This document shows positions 20,657 to 33,210 of a stretch of DNA of 64,000 nucleotides, one piece after another. The translations under genes were made by a program, and so were the position numbers. The DNA lies in assembly GCF_933775445.1 (NCBI RefSeq), contig NC_065877.1, positions 6,510,001 to 6,574,000 of the forward strand, given 5' to 3'. Numbering within the stretch: the stretch's first letter is position 1; each line of letters opens with the position of its first letter. This DNA is from Argentina anserina. Its lineage: Eukaryota > Streptophyta > Magnoliopsida > Rosales > Rosaceae. The notes beneath the pieces were generated by a model. The model worked only from the letters and a program-made list of their open reading frames with translations. It searched no databases and was not told where the DNA came from.

Positions 20657-22504
20657 TCAAGCTAAATACTTCTCCAACTTCTCCACCTCGTCTACACTTC
20701 CAATGTAAAGTGGAACACGCTGGTGAATCTGTCAAAACAAAATAGATTGGAAGTTTCTGGTCATTCAATTCGCAAAGAGATCGATACGCAGAATAGAAAT
20801 TCATGATACTTGGATGGTTGTACTCACCTCAGTTGGCTGAATATCGAGTACTCTGGAGTGGCCATCAGATCCCTTGCCCCCAGCTTGTTCCACTATGAAA
20901 CTCATGGGTGCACATTCGTATAGCAGCCTCAGCTTTCCATTCTTGCTCTTCATGTCTCTCGGATACCCATAAATGCCTCCGTAGAGAAGCGTCCTGTGAA
21001 AGTCCCCAACCAAACTACCAATGTACCTTGCAGAGTAGGGCTTGCCACTCGGACCTGGGTCCTTAAGGTCATCAATGTACTTCTTCAACTTGTCATCCCA
21101 CATCTGATAGTTGCCCTCATTGAACGAGTAGATCTTTCCTGCTTTCGGTATCTGAACTTTCTCTTGAGTCAGAACAAATTCACCATACATAGGGTCCAAG
21201 CTAAATGCATAGACACCTTTCCCAATTGTAAGCACAAATATTACTGAGCTTGAGTACATGCAGTAGCCAGCAGCAAGTAAGTTGCTTCCTGGCTGACACA
21301 CACTCACTACACATTTCTGTGCAGCACTGTCGAGCTGCAATGAAACACATAAATTTAAGGTCACGAAATTTGTTCACCAAATGATGTGTCAAAACCAAAT
21401 TAACTATGTTGAGATTTTATAAATGAAGTTGAACAGTTTGGCTAATAGGACTTACAGTTTCATCATCAATGTCTGCTAGGCACTCATCATTAGGGCTGTA
21501 TATTCCGAAGATTGAACCGGTCGAAACTGCAGCATCAATGTTGGATGATCCATCGAGAGGGTCAAACACCACAATATAGTTCCCAGAGTAACTCTCTTCC
21601 ACAGCCACTGGCACATCCTCTTCCTCAGATGCTATAATCCCTGTTCGGCCACTCGATCTCAAGCAGTTGGAGAAAACCTGTCATAACTAGATAATTAAAA
21701 TCACATTATGAAGGCTGCTGAGTGTAATTAACGGGACATTATAGCTTTAATTCAGTCCGCGCGATTGAATCATTGCTGAACAACCAACAACTTTTTGCAC
21801 TCTTGTCCATTTCTATTATATTGCTGTTAAAGAGACTAATATGGTTCTCTGCGATTTGTAGCCTTGGAATTCAAAGCATCAAAATCGTTCCAAGTACTAC
21901 GTACAGTATATCTGTGATAACATCCACCAAATTGCACTGTTGTAGTCTAGTTGGTCAGGATATTCGGCTCTCACCCGAAAGACCCGGGTCAAGTCCCGGC
22001 AAAGGAATTTTTCATCTTCATTTTTCTTTCTTCCATTAGAATCTCTAAACAAATTAAAGCATAAACACCAACCTCATTGGAGACGACGTCGAGTTTCTTC
22101 TGGTCCTCTCCTTGGATGTTCACAGCGCCCTGAACACCAGTCAAGTTAGAAATGCTAGCTCTCTGGACCAAAGAAGCAATCTGCTTGCAGGCCAATGAAA
22201 TGCTCGAAAGCACAATGGTCAGCTCTGCATCAATGTTACCCTTCTGTTCTTGCTCCAGCAACCAGCTCGTCAGGGTTGTAATCTGGTACGCCGCTTTCTT
22301 CTTCGGCTCTGTTTCAGCTGCCACCGCCATGCATTTAACTCCAGCGCTGCCAACTCCCCTGTTTCTCTTGCTGCTGTTTGGGGCTGTGGCGGTGGTTGCC
22401 TTCGAGCCGAAGACGCATTGTTGCAGAGGAGAGAGCTGAGAAATGGAGCGAGAGCTCGAGCATAAGAGTTGGGATGAAGAAGGAGTTACTGCTGCTGCTA
22501 CCAT
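20657..22504 (-). CDS. FBP: Chloroplast fructose-1,6-bisphosphatase, redox-regulated form
   Basis: Four exons on the minus strand, 22073-22504, 21456-21677, 20828-21334 and 20657-20728, give 410 residues in phase. The first ~55 residues are a Ser/Thr-rich chloroplast transit peptide ([14 protein letters not shown]...). The mature enzyme hydrolyses fructose-1,6-bisphosphate to fructose-6-phosphate in the Calvin cycle. The metal site is clear in [11 protein letters not shown], and substrate-binding parts are seen in [17 protein letters not shown] and [16 protein letters not shown]. The regulatory loop has the three cysteines of the thioredoxin-f-controlled plastid enzyme (NDEC, QKC, VCQPG), which separates it from the cytosolic and redox-insensitive forms. 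The end, [12 protein letters not shown], is typical. Length and intron phases are intact, so the gene looks functional. Intron 1 carries a tRNA-Glu relic on the opposite strand. Confidence 0.95.
21936..22007 (+). pseudogene. Decayed tRNA-Glu (CTC)
   Basis: A 72-nt tRNA-like sequence. The D arm is TAGTCTAGTTGGTCAGGATA. The anticodon stem TTCGG/CCGAA closes a CTCTCAC loop (anticodon CTC, Glu), and the T stem is CCGGG/CCCGG. Compared with the plant tRNA-Glu I know, the T loop lacks one T (GGGTCAAG instead of GGGTTCAAG), which damages the B box. The acceptor stem also has mismatches on both sides. It lies within intron 1 of FBPase in the opposite orientation. It is more likely a relic than a working tRNA. 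Confidence 0.75.
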
Positions 22505-24246
22505 GGCTTTGGTTTTGTGATTAATTGAACTTGTTGTTCAAGTATTTTTGGGGTTTAATTTGATCGATTTGTTGGTTTTAGTTGGATTGTGTTTTGGTCG
22601 ATTGGGGGAATGTGAGGTGGGCAGCCATTTCTGTTATTTTTGTTCATTTTGTGATCGAGGTCCCACTTATCTTCCTTTCTAGTGTTCTGTGTCGTGTGTG
22701 ATCATGGTTCCTTTGCTTGGAGAGTCAAAATGACGAGAGAGACTACAAGTAACAAGTGGGAGTGCAATTGGGAATGCTGGATTCACTGGACTGAATTGGA
22801 TTTGTGTTTGGTGCTTCGACTTGTGTGGTAAGGATAGTCGAGCGGTCTAGCACTCTAGCATACATGGAGTTTGTGCATGGTTGTTAGAGTCTCAACTTCT
22901 ACCAATTTGGATCTATTGGTTGGTGCGCTTACGTCAAGTTAGTTTTCTTTCGCTGTGCACCTTGGTCAAAATACTAAAATCGGTAAGTGTATAATTGTAA
23001 TATCTCGAAAATTTATAATTACTTTCTAAACATTGTTTAGAGATTTTTAATTTGGTAGTAGTTCAATTATAAAGTTCGAGGGTGAAAACCAAAGTGTTCA
23101 AGCGAATAATTACTCGGAAACGTTATAATGAGGGGTCAAAGAGTTTACTTTTAACTCGTTGATTTTCTCAGAAAACTTCATGCACGAAAGTTGTAGAGCT
23201 TGATGATACGAGTTTTTTGTGAACATATGGCACGTGTAAAACGGTTTTCGCATGAGAAAGTTATGATAAATCCAAGTCGTATTTATTTATTACTAGAAAC
23301 CACCCACACACTCTATGAGTGTGAGAAAGTGGGTAATTATCTACGAAAAAGTGAGTGGTTAAAATCTGAAAAGAAATAATATATTTCAATTAATCTATTT
23401 AAATTTTGACCATAATAACCTTAGTAATTTGCTTGTTAGTATAACTAATAAGCGGGTATATTCGGAAGTTCACAATTTGATGAACCTTTTAGATGTCCGC
23501 TTTATAATAGTAGAGATGAATATGTATAAATAGGAACAAAACAAAAAAAAAGGAGGAGAAGAAGAGAACATCCTGAGCTGTTTTCCCCCCACCCCATATC
23601 TTTTTATTTATAATCTTCTTTTCTCCATGACTTCCTCATTTGACCATGAAATTGTTCACCGTTGGTCTTGTTAGCTTCGCATCATAATCTTTTACAAGCC
23701 TACGGTGATGCCGTTTGGTGGGTTGCTGCCTAGTTGTCGTTGTACGTGAATGAGGTCTATTTGGCCTCACCAAAATTTCTCCTTTTTTCGGCCACTTCTG
23801 GTCGTGAAACTTACCAAATCGGGACACCCAAGAGGTGCATTTCATACCCTCCAAGTGGCTCGAACCAGTTTGAAGAGAGGAGGGAGAAGTGGAGAACCGA
23901 TCAAAAGTCTAAATCGTATCAAATTTGAAAATAGTTCTTGCAAGGTAATTTCTGATTTATCTTTTCGTTTTTGGACTTAATGTTAGTTGGAAGAGTTGTT
24001 ATATACATTGAGAGGAAGAGATTGATGTGTGTTAGGGCGGAGAGTCTATGCATGTTTGGAGTAATGGTTTATTATATTATAATGTACTCGTCGATACGAG
24101 CATTCGCAAATATAATTATAAGTACTTGGTTAGCGTTTGAGTATGTTTGGTTCTCACAAGTCTATTTTTAGCATTTATTATGTCTTAGAAGGGTGAAACA
24201 TGATTTAGTATGTTATGCCATGTTATGATAAACTAGGTGCTTTTTA
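22505..24246. other. FBPase upstream region and LTR-like repeat remnants
   Basis: The FBPase promoter should lie in the first ~500 bp on the minus strand. From ~23030 to 23530 the sequence resembles part of an LTR. A 32-nt block (23183-23214) recurs inverted at 62211-62242 with 30 of 32 bases matching. Short open frames at 23636-23980 have no family resemblance. Confidence 0.4.
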
Positions 24247-24931
24247 GACCTTGGGGGCACGTTGTTACCCCAGACTGTCTAATTCCGGACTAAGTCTCTG
24301 GTTACTCCCGGACTATGTTGACTCAGATTAGGGTACAGTAATTCCTGACCCATATTTGGTGCAGTCTCGGACTAACTAACGAACAGAACTAGCAAAATAA
24401 TCCAGTCTCACGTTTGACGAACCACTAGACTAAATAACTTTTGTTATTGAAATAATTTTTGAATTATAACAAGTCTTATTCAATAATAACATAATATTCA
24501 TTAATAACACATGTTCATATAAGAATTCTTACTTCTTGATTTGCATATTTCCTATAACAATTGGCTTATAATGGAACAACCTTCTCACATTTTTCACATT
24601 TCCTAATATGTGATATCCACAAGTAAGCAAGCCAACAATTTGTCAATTAAATTGGTCTTGATGATTATAAGTAAGTTAAAGTTCATACATAAGTAAGTCG
24701 CAAGTTAATACATACATAAGCCACCAAAATAAAAATAGAGTAATAGTTTACACATACAAGTCCACCACTGAAAGTTGAATTCTCATTTAGCATTTTTACA
24801 TGTCAAGCAAGTTAAAAGACATGAATGCTTATCTAACAATACAAAAGGAGCTCAACTAGTAAAAGTGGTTTGTCCAACATGTGTTAAGGTGACAACTCCC
24901 CCAAAAAATGTATAGTCATAAACTAAGAGCA

Positions 24932-25918
24932 TCAAAATTCAGCCCTTGCAGCAGCAACATCAACATCAACAAGCATTTTTTCAACATATCTTTTTCTTGC
25001 TTCACCACGTAAGGAAATGAAAGCAGAAATACATTGTTGCTTCTCTAAGGTATATTCCACAGCCTTAATTTGGTTATCAATAGAAAGTCCCATATCCTCA
25101 ACTTCCTTAGCAATATCATGTCGGTCTTCATTACCTTTCATTATGGCATCTGTAACCATTTACATTCTTTTTCCAGATTTTGCAAACAAATTATCCAATG
25201 CAAGCATGACTTGATCCTCATCATTCTTTTCCTCTTTTTTTTTACTGACTTGGGATTGCTAGCTACATTCCTTGTTTATTGACATGGGACTTGTGTCATT
25301 ATCAAGATTTACCTCATCATCATTGTTGCTATGATCCTCCACCAATTAAGCAGGGACTTCAGTTGCACTATCATGTGCACGATCATTCCCAAAGATGTTG
25401 GCTAGTCTCTCAAACGAGGGATAAAATTTGTTTCTCCAGCCTGCTGCATTTTTGTTGTTCTATGGCATAAGAAGAAAATGAAACAACCAAATGAGTAGCT
25501 ATAAAAATCAGTAAGATTACAACCAAATGAAACAAGTAATATCATTCAATGGCCAAGGTATTAACATCATTACCTTCACATAAGTCTCCCACACTTCATT
25601 ACTATCAACTTCCACGCACTTTTTAACATCATTCCATGTAAATCCACTCTCATTTATCATGTCATAGATGATGTTATAATCCTTCTTAAGTTTCTTCAAC
25701 TTTGATTCTATGTGTGGACTCACCTTCAGATTTGAATTAGGACATAAATTATTCAAAGCATACTCTATTTTCATCATTATACCAGATTTGAAAGTTCCAG
25801 TATCGCAACGTTGTCCACTAGCAATAATTGCATCAAGTATGTTCAACAAAGATTCCTCTTCAAAGCCGGTCCATTTGCGCCTTTTTTGGTGTTTAGAGTT
25901 ATCACCACCACCTTCCAT
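24932..25918 (-). pseudogene. Myb/SANT-like DNA-binding protein of the Harbinger element
   Basis: The start MEGGGDNSKHQKRRKWTGFE (25918) leads into a trihelix/Myb-SANT-like domain (EESLLNILDAIIASGQRCDTG, ESKLKKLKKDYNIIYDMI, FTWNDVKKCVEVDSNEVWETYVK). After an intron of ~110 bp comes the typical HKNAAGWRNK..YPSFERLANIFG continuation, and finally a C-terminal helix-rich part (24932-25159, YTLEKQQCISAFISL). At least three in-frame stops interrupt the later part, so it is dead. In PIF/Harbinger elements this protein carries the transposase to the nucleus and to the ends. Confidence 0.75.
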
Positions 25919-26182
25919 ACTGAGCACACATACAATAACTAAGCATATCAACAAATAAGCAAGACAAAGAAGCATATAAGCATATACGCATAATTGAGAA
26001 CTCAACAAATCAATCAAATAAAACAATCAGCAAATAATTCAAACTAACATGTTCTACAATGTCATAAACAATAATTTAAGATATAAACAACATTTGCAAA
26101 CATAAACAATCCAATATATAAACAACTAATATGTTCTACAATGTCATACACACAAGTGACACAACACAACTCTTGCTACAAT

Positions 26183-26461
26183 CTAATCCCCTGCTTCCCT
26201 AGCAGCTCTGCCATCCCTTGCAGCTCTTATGTTCCTTGTTCTATTTTCTTCAACTTCAATAGCTCTTGCAAGGGCCCTAACAACCATTATTTTTGTCCAC
26301 TGATTGCACATACTTAAAGCCATTTCATTCCTCCATGCATTCCACTGATCGGAGGACTCAACGTTGTCAATTATATTAACATCTTCCCCGTTTTGCGTCT
26401 CAATAGGAAATACTACATTCTCCAGCGGTGATAGGAGCACTTTGTGCGACGTTCTTAACAT
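26183..26461 (-). other. Small open frame inside the Harbinger element
   Basis: 92 residues, with a SSDQWNAWRNEMALSMCNQWT block, a charged helix (RALARAIEVEENRTRNIRAA) and an Arg/Ala end. The tail of the frame can be read further upstream with a stop between. I do not recognise the family. Its place between the Myb-like and transposase genes on the same strand suggests a third element-borne reading frame or an extra exon of the transposase unit. Confidence 0.35.
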
Positions 26462-28089
26462 GCTTTTACCTCCATTTGTACTTTGCTTACCCTTATTGTT
26501 GTACTATTGAGTCATTGAGTCATAGTAAGAGTCTTGGGCGGTATTAGATGCATTTTTGTGCTTACATGAGTTAAAAACGCAGAATTGGTCTAGAGTCATA
26601 GTTTGAGTAGGAATCCTTGTAGGACTAGGAAACTTAGTTGGATTAGAAGTCTTTATCTTTCTACGTTTAAGTGGCATTGACGATATTTTGAGAGTCATTC
26701 TTGCACTAGGAATCCTTGTTAGGTTTCAAAACTAATTATCTATTACTTATGATTTTATTTTCTTATTTTCATATTGGATTTAAGAGATAATACTAGAGGA
26801 AAACAAGGAGAAACCATGCACATGGAGTCCTATCATCAACAAATCATGCAACAATTAAGAAATGGAGTCCTTGCCGTGGGAAGAAGAAGAGAAGAATGAA
26901 GAAATAAATGTGAAGATTAATTAAGTGAAAAAAGAGAGATGAAGCCATGCATATGCAACCTAAAAGCTAGAAGATGATCATTAGAGGTATAAACATGGCA
27001 TGATTTAGGAAATACAACATGACATCATTTAGGGAATAAAACATGACATTGATTATAGGAACTTGCTCTCCCTTTCCTCTACATATACAAGGCTTCACCT
27101 CTCAAATAAAATCACTTCTTATTAGCATTCAAGAGCCAATACTCTACCAAAACACCAACATAAACTTCCCTCACAAATTAGCCAAGCCGTCCACCCCAAA
27201 ATCATCATTATCTCCACCGAATTTCACTTATTGCAGTCGTACCTCTAAGGTTCCTATAACGTGTGATTCTCGCAACTCATCTACATGGTTTCGTCTATTT
27301 GTGTTAATCTACAATTCTTTATTTATGAAGACTGTAAGTTGTTGTTTATGTGAAAATATTGGTTATGTATTTGTTTTAGAATTTTCAGATTGTATTTGAT
27401 ATGTTTTTGAGACTATGCCGAATCTATGTTTTTATAATTATTGAAGTTTGTATTTCTATTGTTGTGTTCTAATCATCTTTCTCATACTTTTAGATAATTT
27501 TCAGATATGTGCATATGAATTTAGTGCTTGGATGTAGTCCCTAAGATTGTGTTTGAGTGCTAGATTCATCAACCATATTGACACAAATCGAATCATGCCT
27601 TAAGTAGGTTCGGTTTGTGTTAATTAAAAGTGGTAAAAATTATGAAAGCATGTGAAACCATGGTGGGTGACGCCACACATGAAACATATCTCAAACAAAG
27701 GTTTGGTGCTTAAATATAATCTTGTTTGATTTATACTCTAAGTGTTATTGAATTCGATTGCATGCAAATTTAGATTATGCTCTAAGTGAGTCTAAATGTT
27801 AAATGAAATCTTGCATTATTAGATGATCCTATAAAGCTCTAATTGTATTGGTGTCTAAAAAATATGTAATTGGTCGAATTATAATGCATGATATGTTCGA
27901 ACTTGTAATTATGCGGTGTAATGGTATATTTGGTTTACGTTTGTTAAAGAGAAGTCGATAATGTAAATAGTAATTTAGGTTTTACTTTAGTAGTTAATAA
28001 TCAATCTCAAACCCCCCATTATTTGTTAAGACTAAAAGTTTAGAGTTCCCTTCAATTCCCCAGAAAGAACGATCTCTGCTTATTATATA

Positions 28090-30109
28090 CTAACGATAAC
28101 GTTTTACATAGTTTATTATAGACGTTTTAATTAACGAGCTATCAAGCGGATCCACATACATTTCTCTTCTAATCAAATTGTGTAAAAGACAACAAGCCGT
28201 AATTATACGGCATTGTATCTTTATTGGATAAAATGAATGACTCCTTAGTATTGCCCATCTTCCTTTCAGCATTCCAAAACAACGTTTTATCACATTTCTT
28301 GCCTTGCAATGCTTCATGTTAAAGTATTCCACATGATCCCTAGGCAAATTTCCACCATCCCATTCTGATAAAGGCAAAATTGCCAAAATACACCATAAAC
28401 TTGGCTGAAATGATCAATTTGCACCCCGAATTTGCATTTAAGTCATTTACATCCTAAACTTGGTAAAAATTACCGATTTACACCACATTCGTTAAATTTA
28501 ACTGTTTCTATCCAATTTTGCGTCACATGTCATGCACATGAGGGGTAGTGTTGTCATTTTCATTTTATATTTTTGTTAAAAAAAAATAAAAATATTCTTT
28601 AAAAGGAGGATTATTTTTTAATCAAATTATTTATTTACATCTTTTTTCTACATACTTAACCATACTTGAATTATATATTCAACATACCCACCCATTCAAA
28701 TATAGTGTGTTGTGTATATATATTTTTATATGTACATGTTTATTTTTTATTTTTTAATGTATTTATTTATATTTTTCTAATATATTTTAGCATTCATAAA
28801 ATAATAAATATATAAATCAATAACATGTTTCGCAAAAAAAAAAACAAAAAAACATAGTAGCAAATGTTCCTCTTAAGTAATTTTATCAATTTATTTCATT
28901 ATTAAATATGAATAAATATATAATGACAATACTGCCCCTCAAATGCATGACATGTGACTTAAAATTGGATGGAAAACATTAAATTTACAGATGAAGTGCA
29001 AATTGACAATTTTTACAAAGTTTAGGCGGTAAATTGACTCAAATGCAAGTTCGGGGTGCAAATTGACAATTATGACCAAGTTTGGAGTGCAAATTGACAT
29101 TTTTACCTTTGATAAATGATACCTTGTTCCTTTATATGGTGCAAGAAATTCCTCACCATTCGTATAACCACCATATATAAGGTAATAATAACCTAATAGC
29201 CACAATATAAATTCTATTAGTGTGAGTAAAGGAAAGGAAAGAATCTAATTTTTTTTTTCTAACCTAATAGCCTTACCAGTGGGAACTTTTTAATCCATGA
29301 GGCCTAGTGACTGCATCATGAAGAATCCTAGAGTCAGATGCCGACCCCTCCCAACCCGGTAAAACAAATATGAATTGCAAATCATGAGAACAAACAGGCA
29401 ACACATTTGTAGCAACTTCACCCTTTCTTGTTTGATATCTTGGCTTGTCATTTGTAGGCACACGTACTCTAATATAAGTCTCATCTAGTGCCCCCAAGCA
29501 ATTCTATTAAAACAAAACTTTATTAAGTTTATCAACTGCATAGACACAAAGTATAATTCATGCTTGAAAAAAAAACTGAAATCCGTATAATAAACAAACC
29601 TTAAAACACTTTCATCGAGGATTTGTGCAATCAGCAAGAACCGGATCAGGTACCCTCAATAAACTCCCTTGCAATCGTAAGACACATTGTAACACTAAAT
29701 TGAAATACCTACTAACTGTCTCTCCAGATCTATACAATCTACCTCTAATCGTACGATTTTTCACATAATGGGTATGTGTATGTACAAAACAACACACTTT
29801 CTCTTCCACTGACACCAAACCATCATTCTTAATCCTCTCATCTGTGCGCAATAAGTCACATAATAGACCAAAACACCTTCTATCCATTCTCAATTTTTTT
29901 ACACACACACTATCACTATTACCTATGATACAATCTAAATAAGTCAAACGAGTTTGATGTCTTATCAATGAACAATTATTTAAGGCATGTCTTTCAGCAT
30001 GTCTTCTCCTCAAATTAAACAATAGTAGCACAAGCATAGTGCAAGCACACATGGTTTGTAGGTGCCACAACTCCAGCAATAAGTGCAACAAAATTTGTCT
30101 TTGATCCAT
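28090..30109 (-). pseudogene. PIF/Harbinger DDE transposase, split by a MITE
   Basis: Exon 1 (29612-30109) carries the helix-turn-helix region (LRMDRRCFGLLCDLLRTDER ... VKNRTIRGRLYRSGETVSRY). A stop replaces the Trp expected just after NPR. Exon 2 (from ~29497) has the first catalytic Asp in GALDETYI and [11 protein letters not shown], then an extra A shifts the frame at GLK. Exon 3 reads YYLIYGGYTNGEEFLAPYKG: the second catalytic Asp, normally in YLVDAGYTN, is Tyr. It breaks off at TRYHLS where the MITE entered. Beyond the MITE, SEWDGGNLPRDHVEYFNMKH continues in frame, but the third catalytic residue is Lys in VIKRCFG where Glu is expected. Two of three catalytic residues are lost, so it was inactive independently of the insertion. 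Confidence 0.85.
28373..29107 (+). mobile_element. Long-TIR MITE, copy 2, inside the Harbinger transposase
   Basis: The same family as 9512-10256: it starts GGCAAAATTG and ends ACATTTTTACC, with long inverted ends. TCTGATAAA (28364-28372) and TTTGATAAA (29108-29116) are a 9-bp target duplication with one difference. The host codons resume exactly after the insertion, so this is a clean nested event. Same orientation as copy 1. Confidence 0.92.
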
Positions 30110-31912
30110 TATCTATTAATATTCACAGGAATATAATAATCAATGAACTATTCACATAAAAAAGAACATAATAATCTACCCCTAATCACTATTGATAGAA
30201 TAATTATCCCACTGACTAATTACAACAGTGAAGCATTCAAGACTTCAAATTTTATAATTTTTGTAGAATTAAACCGTACAAACAATATCCAGTAGTTATA
30301 CATAGCTCTTAGAGCAAACATAGTAATCGAAATGCATCCCAGAAAATATAAATTGCTCTGAATTTATAATAATCCACAATTTAAAACAATATAGAACTCT
30401 TATATCCAATAGTTACCTTTTTAGCTTCTTGTCTTGGTCTGAAATGTACAAAACCACTCCCTCTGTTTTTGTTTTGTGCCTTCTTTCTGCTGCTGCTGAG
30501 ATTGGTGGTAACACCTGTCAAAGAGGTATTTATACATTGCTGTTGAAACATTAACAAAATTGTTTTTAGTGGTGCATAGAATAATAATTCCAATCATACA
30601 ATGAGTTTTTAATTAACTTGATTTTGTAGACACAAATTGGCAAACTGAAGTTCTTGTTTCAAATTTCCAAAAACCTTCACTGAAGTAAAGACTAACTAAA
30701 ACTGAATCTCAGGAGCATGACCAATCTATTTATATAATCCAGCAGAACAAAAATAAAAATTAAATGTAAAGCCAAACTAAGATCAACCTACATTAAAGCA
30801 ACCCATCTTAGTTATATAATTCTAATTTATACAAAATTGCAAAATATAGAGAATATGCTATTTTTATTTATGGCTAACTAAAAAGCAGTTATTTTTATAT
30901 ATACACAAAAAGTGTTCACAAATTACTTATTCAGTCTGACCAACAAGTTTTCTGCTCTATTTTCTTCCATACAAATATCTTGCAAAACCTTGAAGTTTGT
31001 AGAATGTAATATGTGGATGAGACAATGGATAAAAACCTCATGTGTTAGACTTAAAACTTGTATCAGGAATCTGCACTATTCTATTATATTAATCAATGGA
31101 AGTCATTATCTATACACTTTCCAAATGTTGATACCCTTAGCACAAAGCAAAAATATATCTGATAACCTTATGTAAAAGTTATGACTAAATTTAAGAGTTG
31201 GTTAACAATTAACCTCTGTAGTCTGGGATGCTCCAGCAGTTAGTTTAGCAAATGATACTCGAGTCTCAAGCTTAGTATGAAGCATAAGTAATCTTAAATC
31301 AAAAGAATTTACTGATCATGGTTTACATGAAGTATGCACATTTAGAAACAAGGAGAAACCAAATCATAAACCAAATCAGACCCAAATCAGAAACCAAATT
31401 ATAACCCAGATTAGAAACCAAATCATAACTCAAATTATAACCAGATCAAACATTTCCAATCGAAGATACGGATTAAGAACTAACCGAAGATGAGTCAGCG
31501 ATGGTAGGGAGCAATTGGATCAGACGACGATACACGGGATGAAGGACCACCAGAGCTCGGGGATCTGCCAAGAAATAGATGAATCAATCTCTATGATGAT
31601 CCAGATGATATAGAAGACGAGAGATAGAGAGAGAACTTGGTGAGCAGAGTAATCCAGGCGAGGCGAGAGTGATCCAGAGTGAGGAGGCGAGAGTGAGTGA
31701 GGAGGCGATAATGAAATTAGGGCTTTGCGTGTATTAGACAGTCCGCCCGAAATCGGTGCCTCTCCGTAATCCCAAAAATTAAAGATGCGTGGATTAGCTA
31801 ATCTCATTAAAGCTAATCCCGTGTGTTCCCAAACATAGGTTTCAGACTAACTTGTTTTACTCCATAATCCAATCCCAGCTAATCTGGGGTAACAAACGTG
31901 TCTTGGGAGGTC

Positions 31913-32468
31913 TCAGAGAGGTGTTCTCACGTGAAGGCAAACATTTGGGTAAGAATGAGTGTTCATTGTATGTAGTGTATCTTTTGCTTAGTTATTAAGT
32001 TTTCACTATCACCGAGCCAAAGATACACTACGTACAATGAACTAAGTAAAAGATACACTACTTATAACTAAGCAAATGAACTAAGTTTTCGAGGCGTGAC
32101 AATAACTCAGTAATGCACTAACGTTATTAGTAAAAAAAAAACCCTAAAAAATAATTAATTTTCCTTTGCTTTTACCCCAAGACGGCAAGACCGGTGTAAA
32201 GAAATAAAAGGCCGGAACCGCAAGCTAGACATGCATCATGGTCAGGCACTCAGGCATTGATACTCATGGTAGATTCATAGGTAATGCCGAGGTACGTATT
32301 AATGAATAAGTCGGAGAGTACACTTGGTTATTTCAAAGAAATGGAAGCAATAGATTATGGGTTCTCATCATCTTAATTAATAGCAAGACTTTTTAGGAAT
32401 GGACCAAAGACGTATAATGAAGGATCATTACTCTCTCGGGGATTTCAGGTTGAATTTGAGAGAGCAAA
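31913..32468. other. Intergenic spacer with a small palindromic repeat
   Basis: GTTCATTGTATGTAGTGTAT (about 31960) is answered by ATACACTACGTACAATGAAC at ~32022-32041. ATACACTACTTATAACTAAGC follows as another partial inverted copy. No gene is seen. Confidence 0.55.
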
Positions 32469-32477
32469 TTAAGATAA

Positions 32478-33210
32478 GGCAAAAATGTCAATTTGTACCA
32501 CTTGACCATAATTGTCAGTTTGCACTTCGAACTTGTATTTGAGTCAATTTGCCTCCTAAATTTGGTAAAAATTGCCGATTTACACTCCATCCGTTAAATT
32601 TAATATTTTTCATCCAATTTTAAGTCACATGTCATGCATTTGAGGGACAATATTATCATTATATATTTTTATTCATATTTAATAATGAAATAAATTAATA
32701 AAATTACTTAAAAGGAACATTTACTACTATGTTTTTTTAAACATGTTATTGATTTATATATTTATTATTTTACGTGATATGGTATGTTAAATATATTAGA
32801 AAAATATGAATCAATACATAGAAAATTAAAAATAAATGTGTACATATAAAAATATATATACACAACACAAATATATTTGAATGTGTGAGTATATTGAATA
32901 TATAATTCGAAGTAGGATTAAGTATGCAGAAAAAAGATGTAAATAAATAATTTGATTAAAAAATAATCCTCTTTTTAAAGAATTTTTTTATTTATTTTAA
33001 AGAAAAAATATAAATAGAAAATGACAACATTACCCCTCATGTGCATGACATGTGATGCAAAATTAGATAGAAACAGTTAAATTTAACGGATGAGGTGTAA
33101 ATCAGTAATGTTTACCAAATTTAGAAGGTAAATAAATTGACTCAAATGCAAGTTTCGAGTGCAAATTGATAATTTCAGCCAAATTTAGGGTGCATTTTGA
33201 CAATTTTGCC
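32478..33210 (-). mobile_element. Long-TIR MITE, copy 3
   Basis: A 733-bp element with ends GGCAAAAATGTCAATTTG and CAATTTTGCC and a perfect 9-bp target duplication TTAAGATAA (32469-32477 and 33211-33219). The interior is inverted relative to copies 1 and 2. Long inverted ends, 9-bp duplication and no coding frame fit a non-autonomous Mutator-like family. Confidence 0.93.

Larger units (their letters stand above)
24247..31912 (-). mobile_element. Decayed PIF/Harbinger element
   Basis: The ends are inverted repeats: GACCTTGGGGGCACG...GTTACCCCAGA at left, and the complement of TCTGGGGTAACAAACGTGTC...GGAGGTC at right. Flanking trinucleotides TTA and TCA are near the usual TTA/TAA target. The element encodes a Myb/SANT-like protein (24932-25918) and a DDE transposase (28090-30109), both on the minus strand. 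This is the two-gene layout known for PIF/Harbinger. Both genes have nonsense or frame breaks, and a MITE (28373-29107) splits the transposase. A minus-strand leader with a repeated TAATCC/GGATTAGC motif lies near the right end. I saw nothing recognisable at 26470-28080. Exact ends are approximate. Confidence 0.75.

Noticed and set aside
21936..22007. Functional tRNA-Glu gene
   Set aside because: The T loop is one base short and the acceptor stem is mismatched, so I call it a relic.
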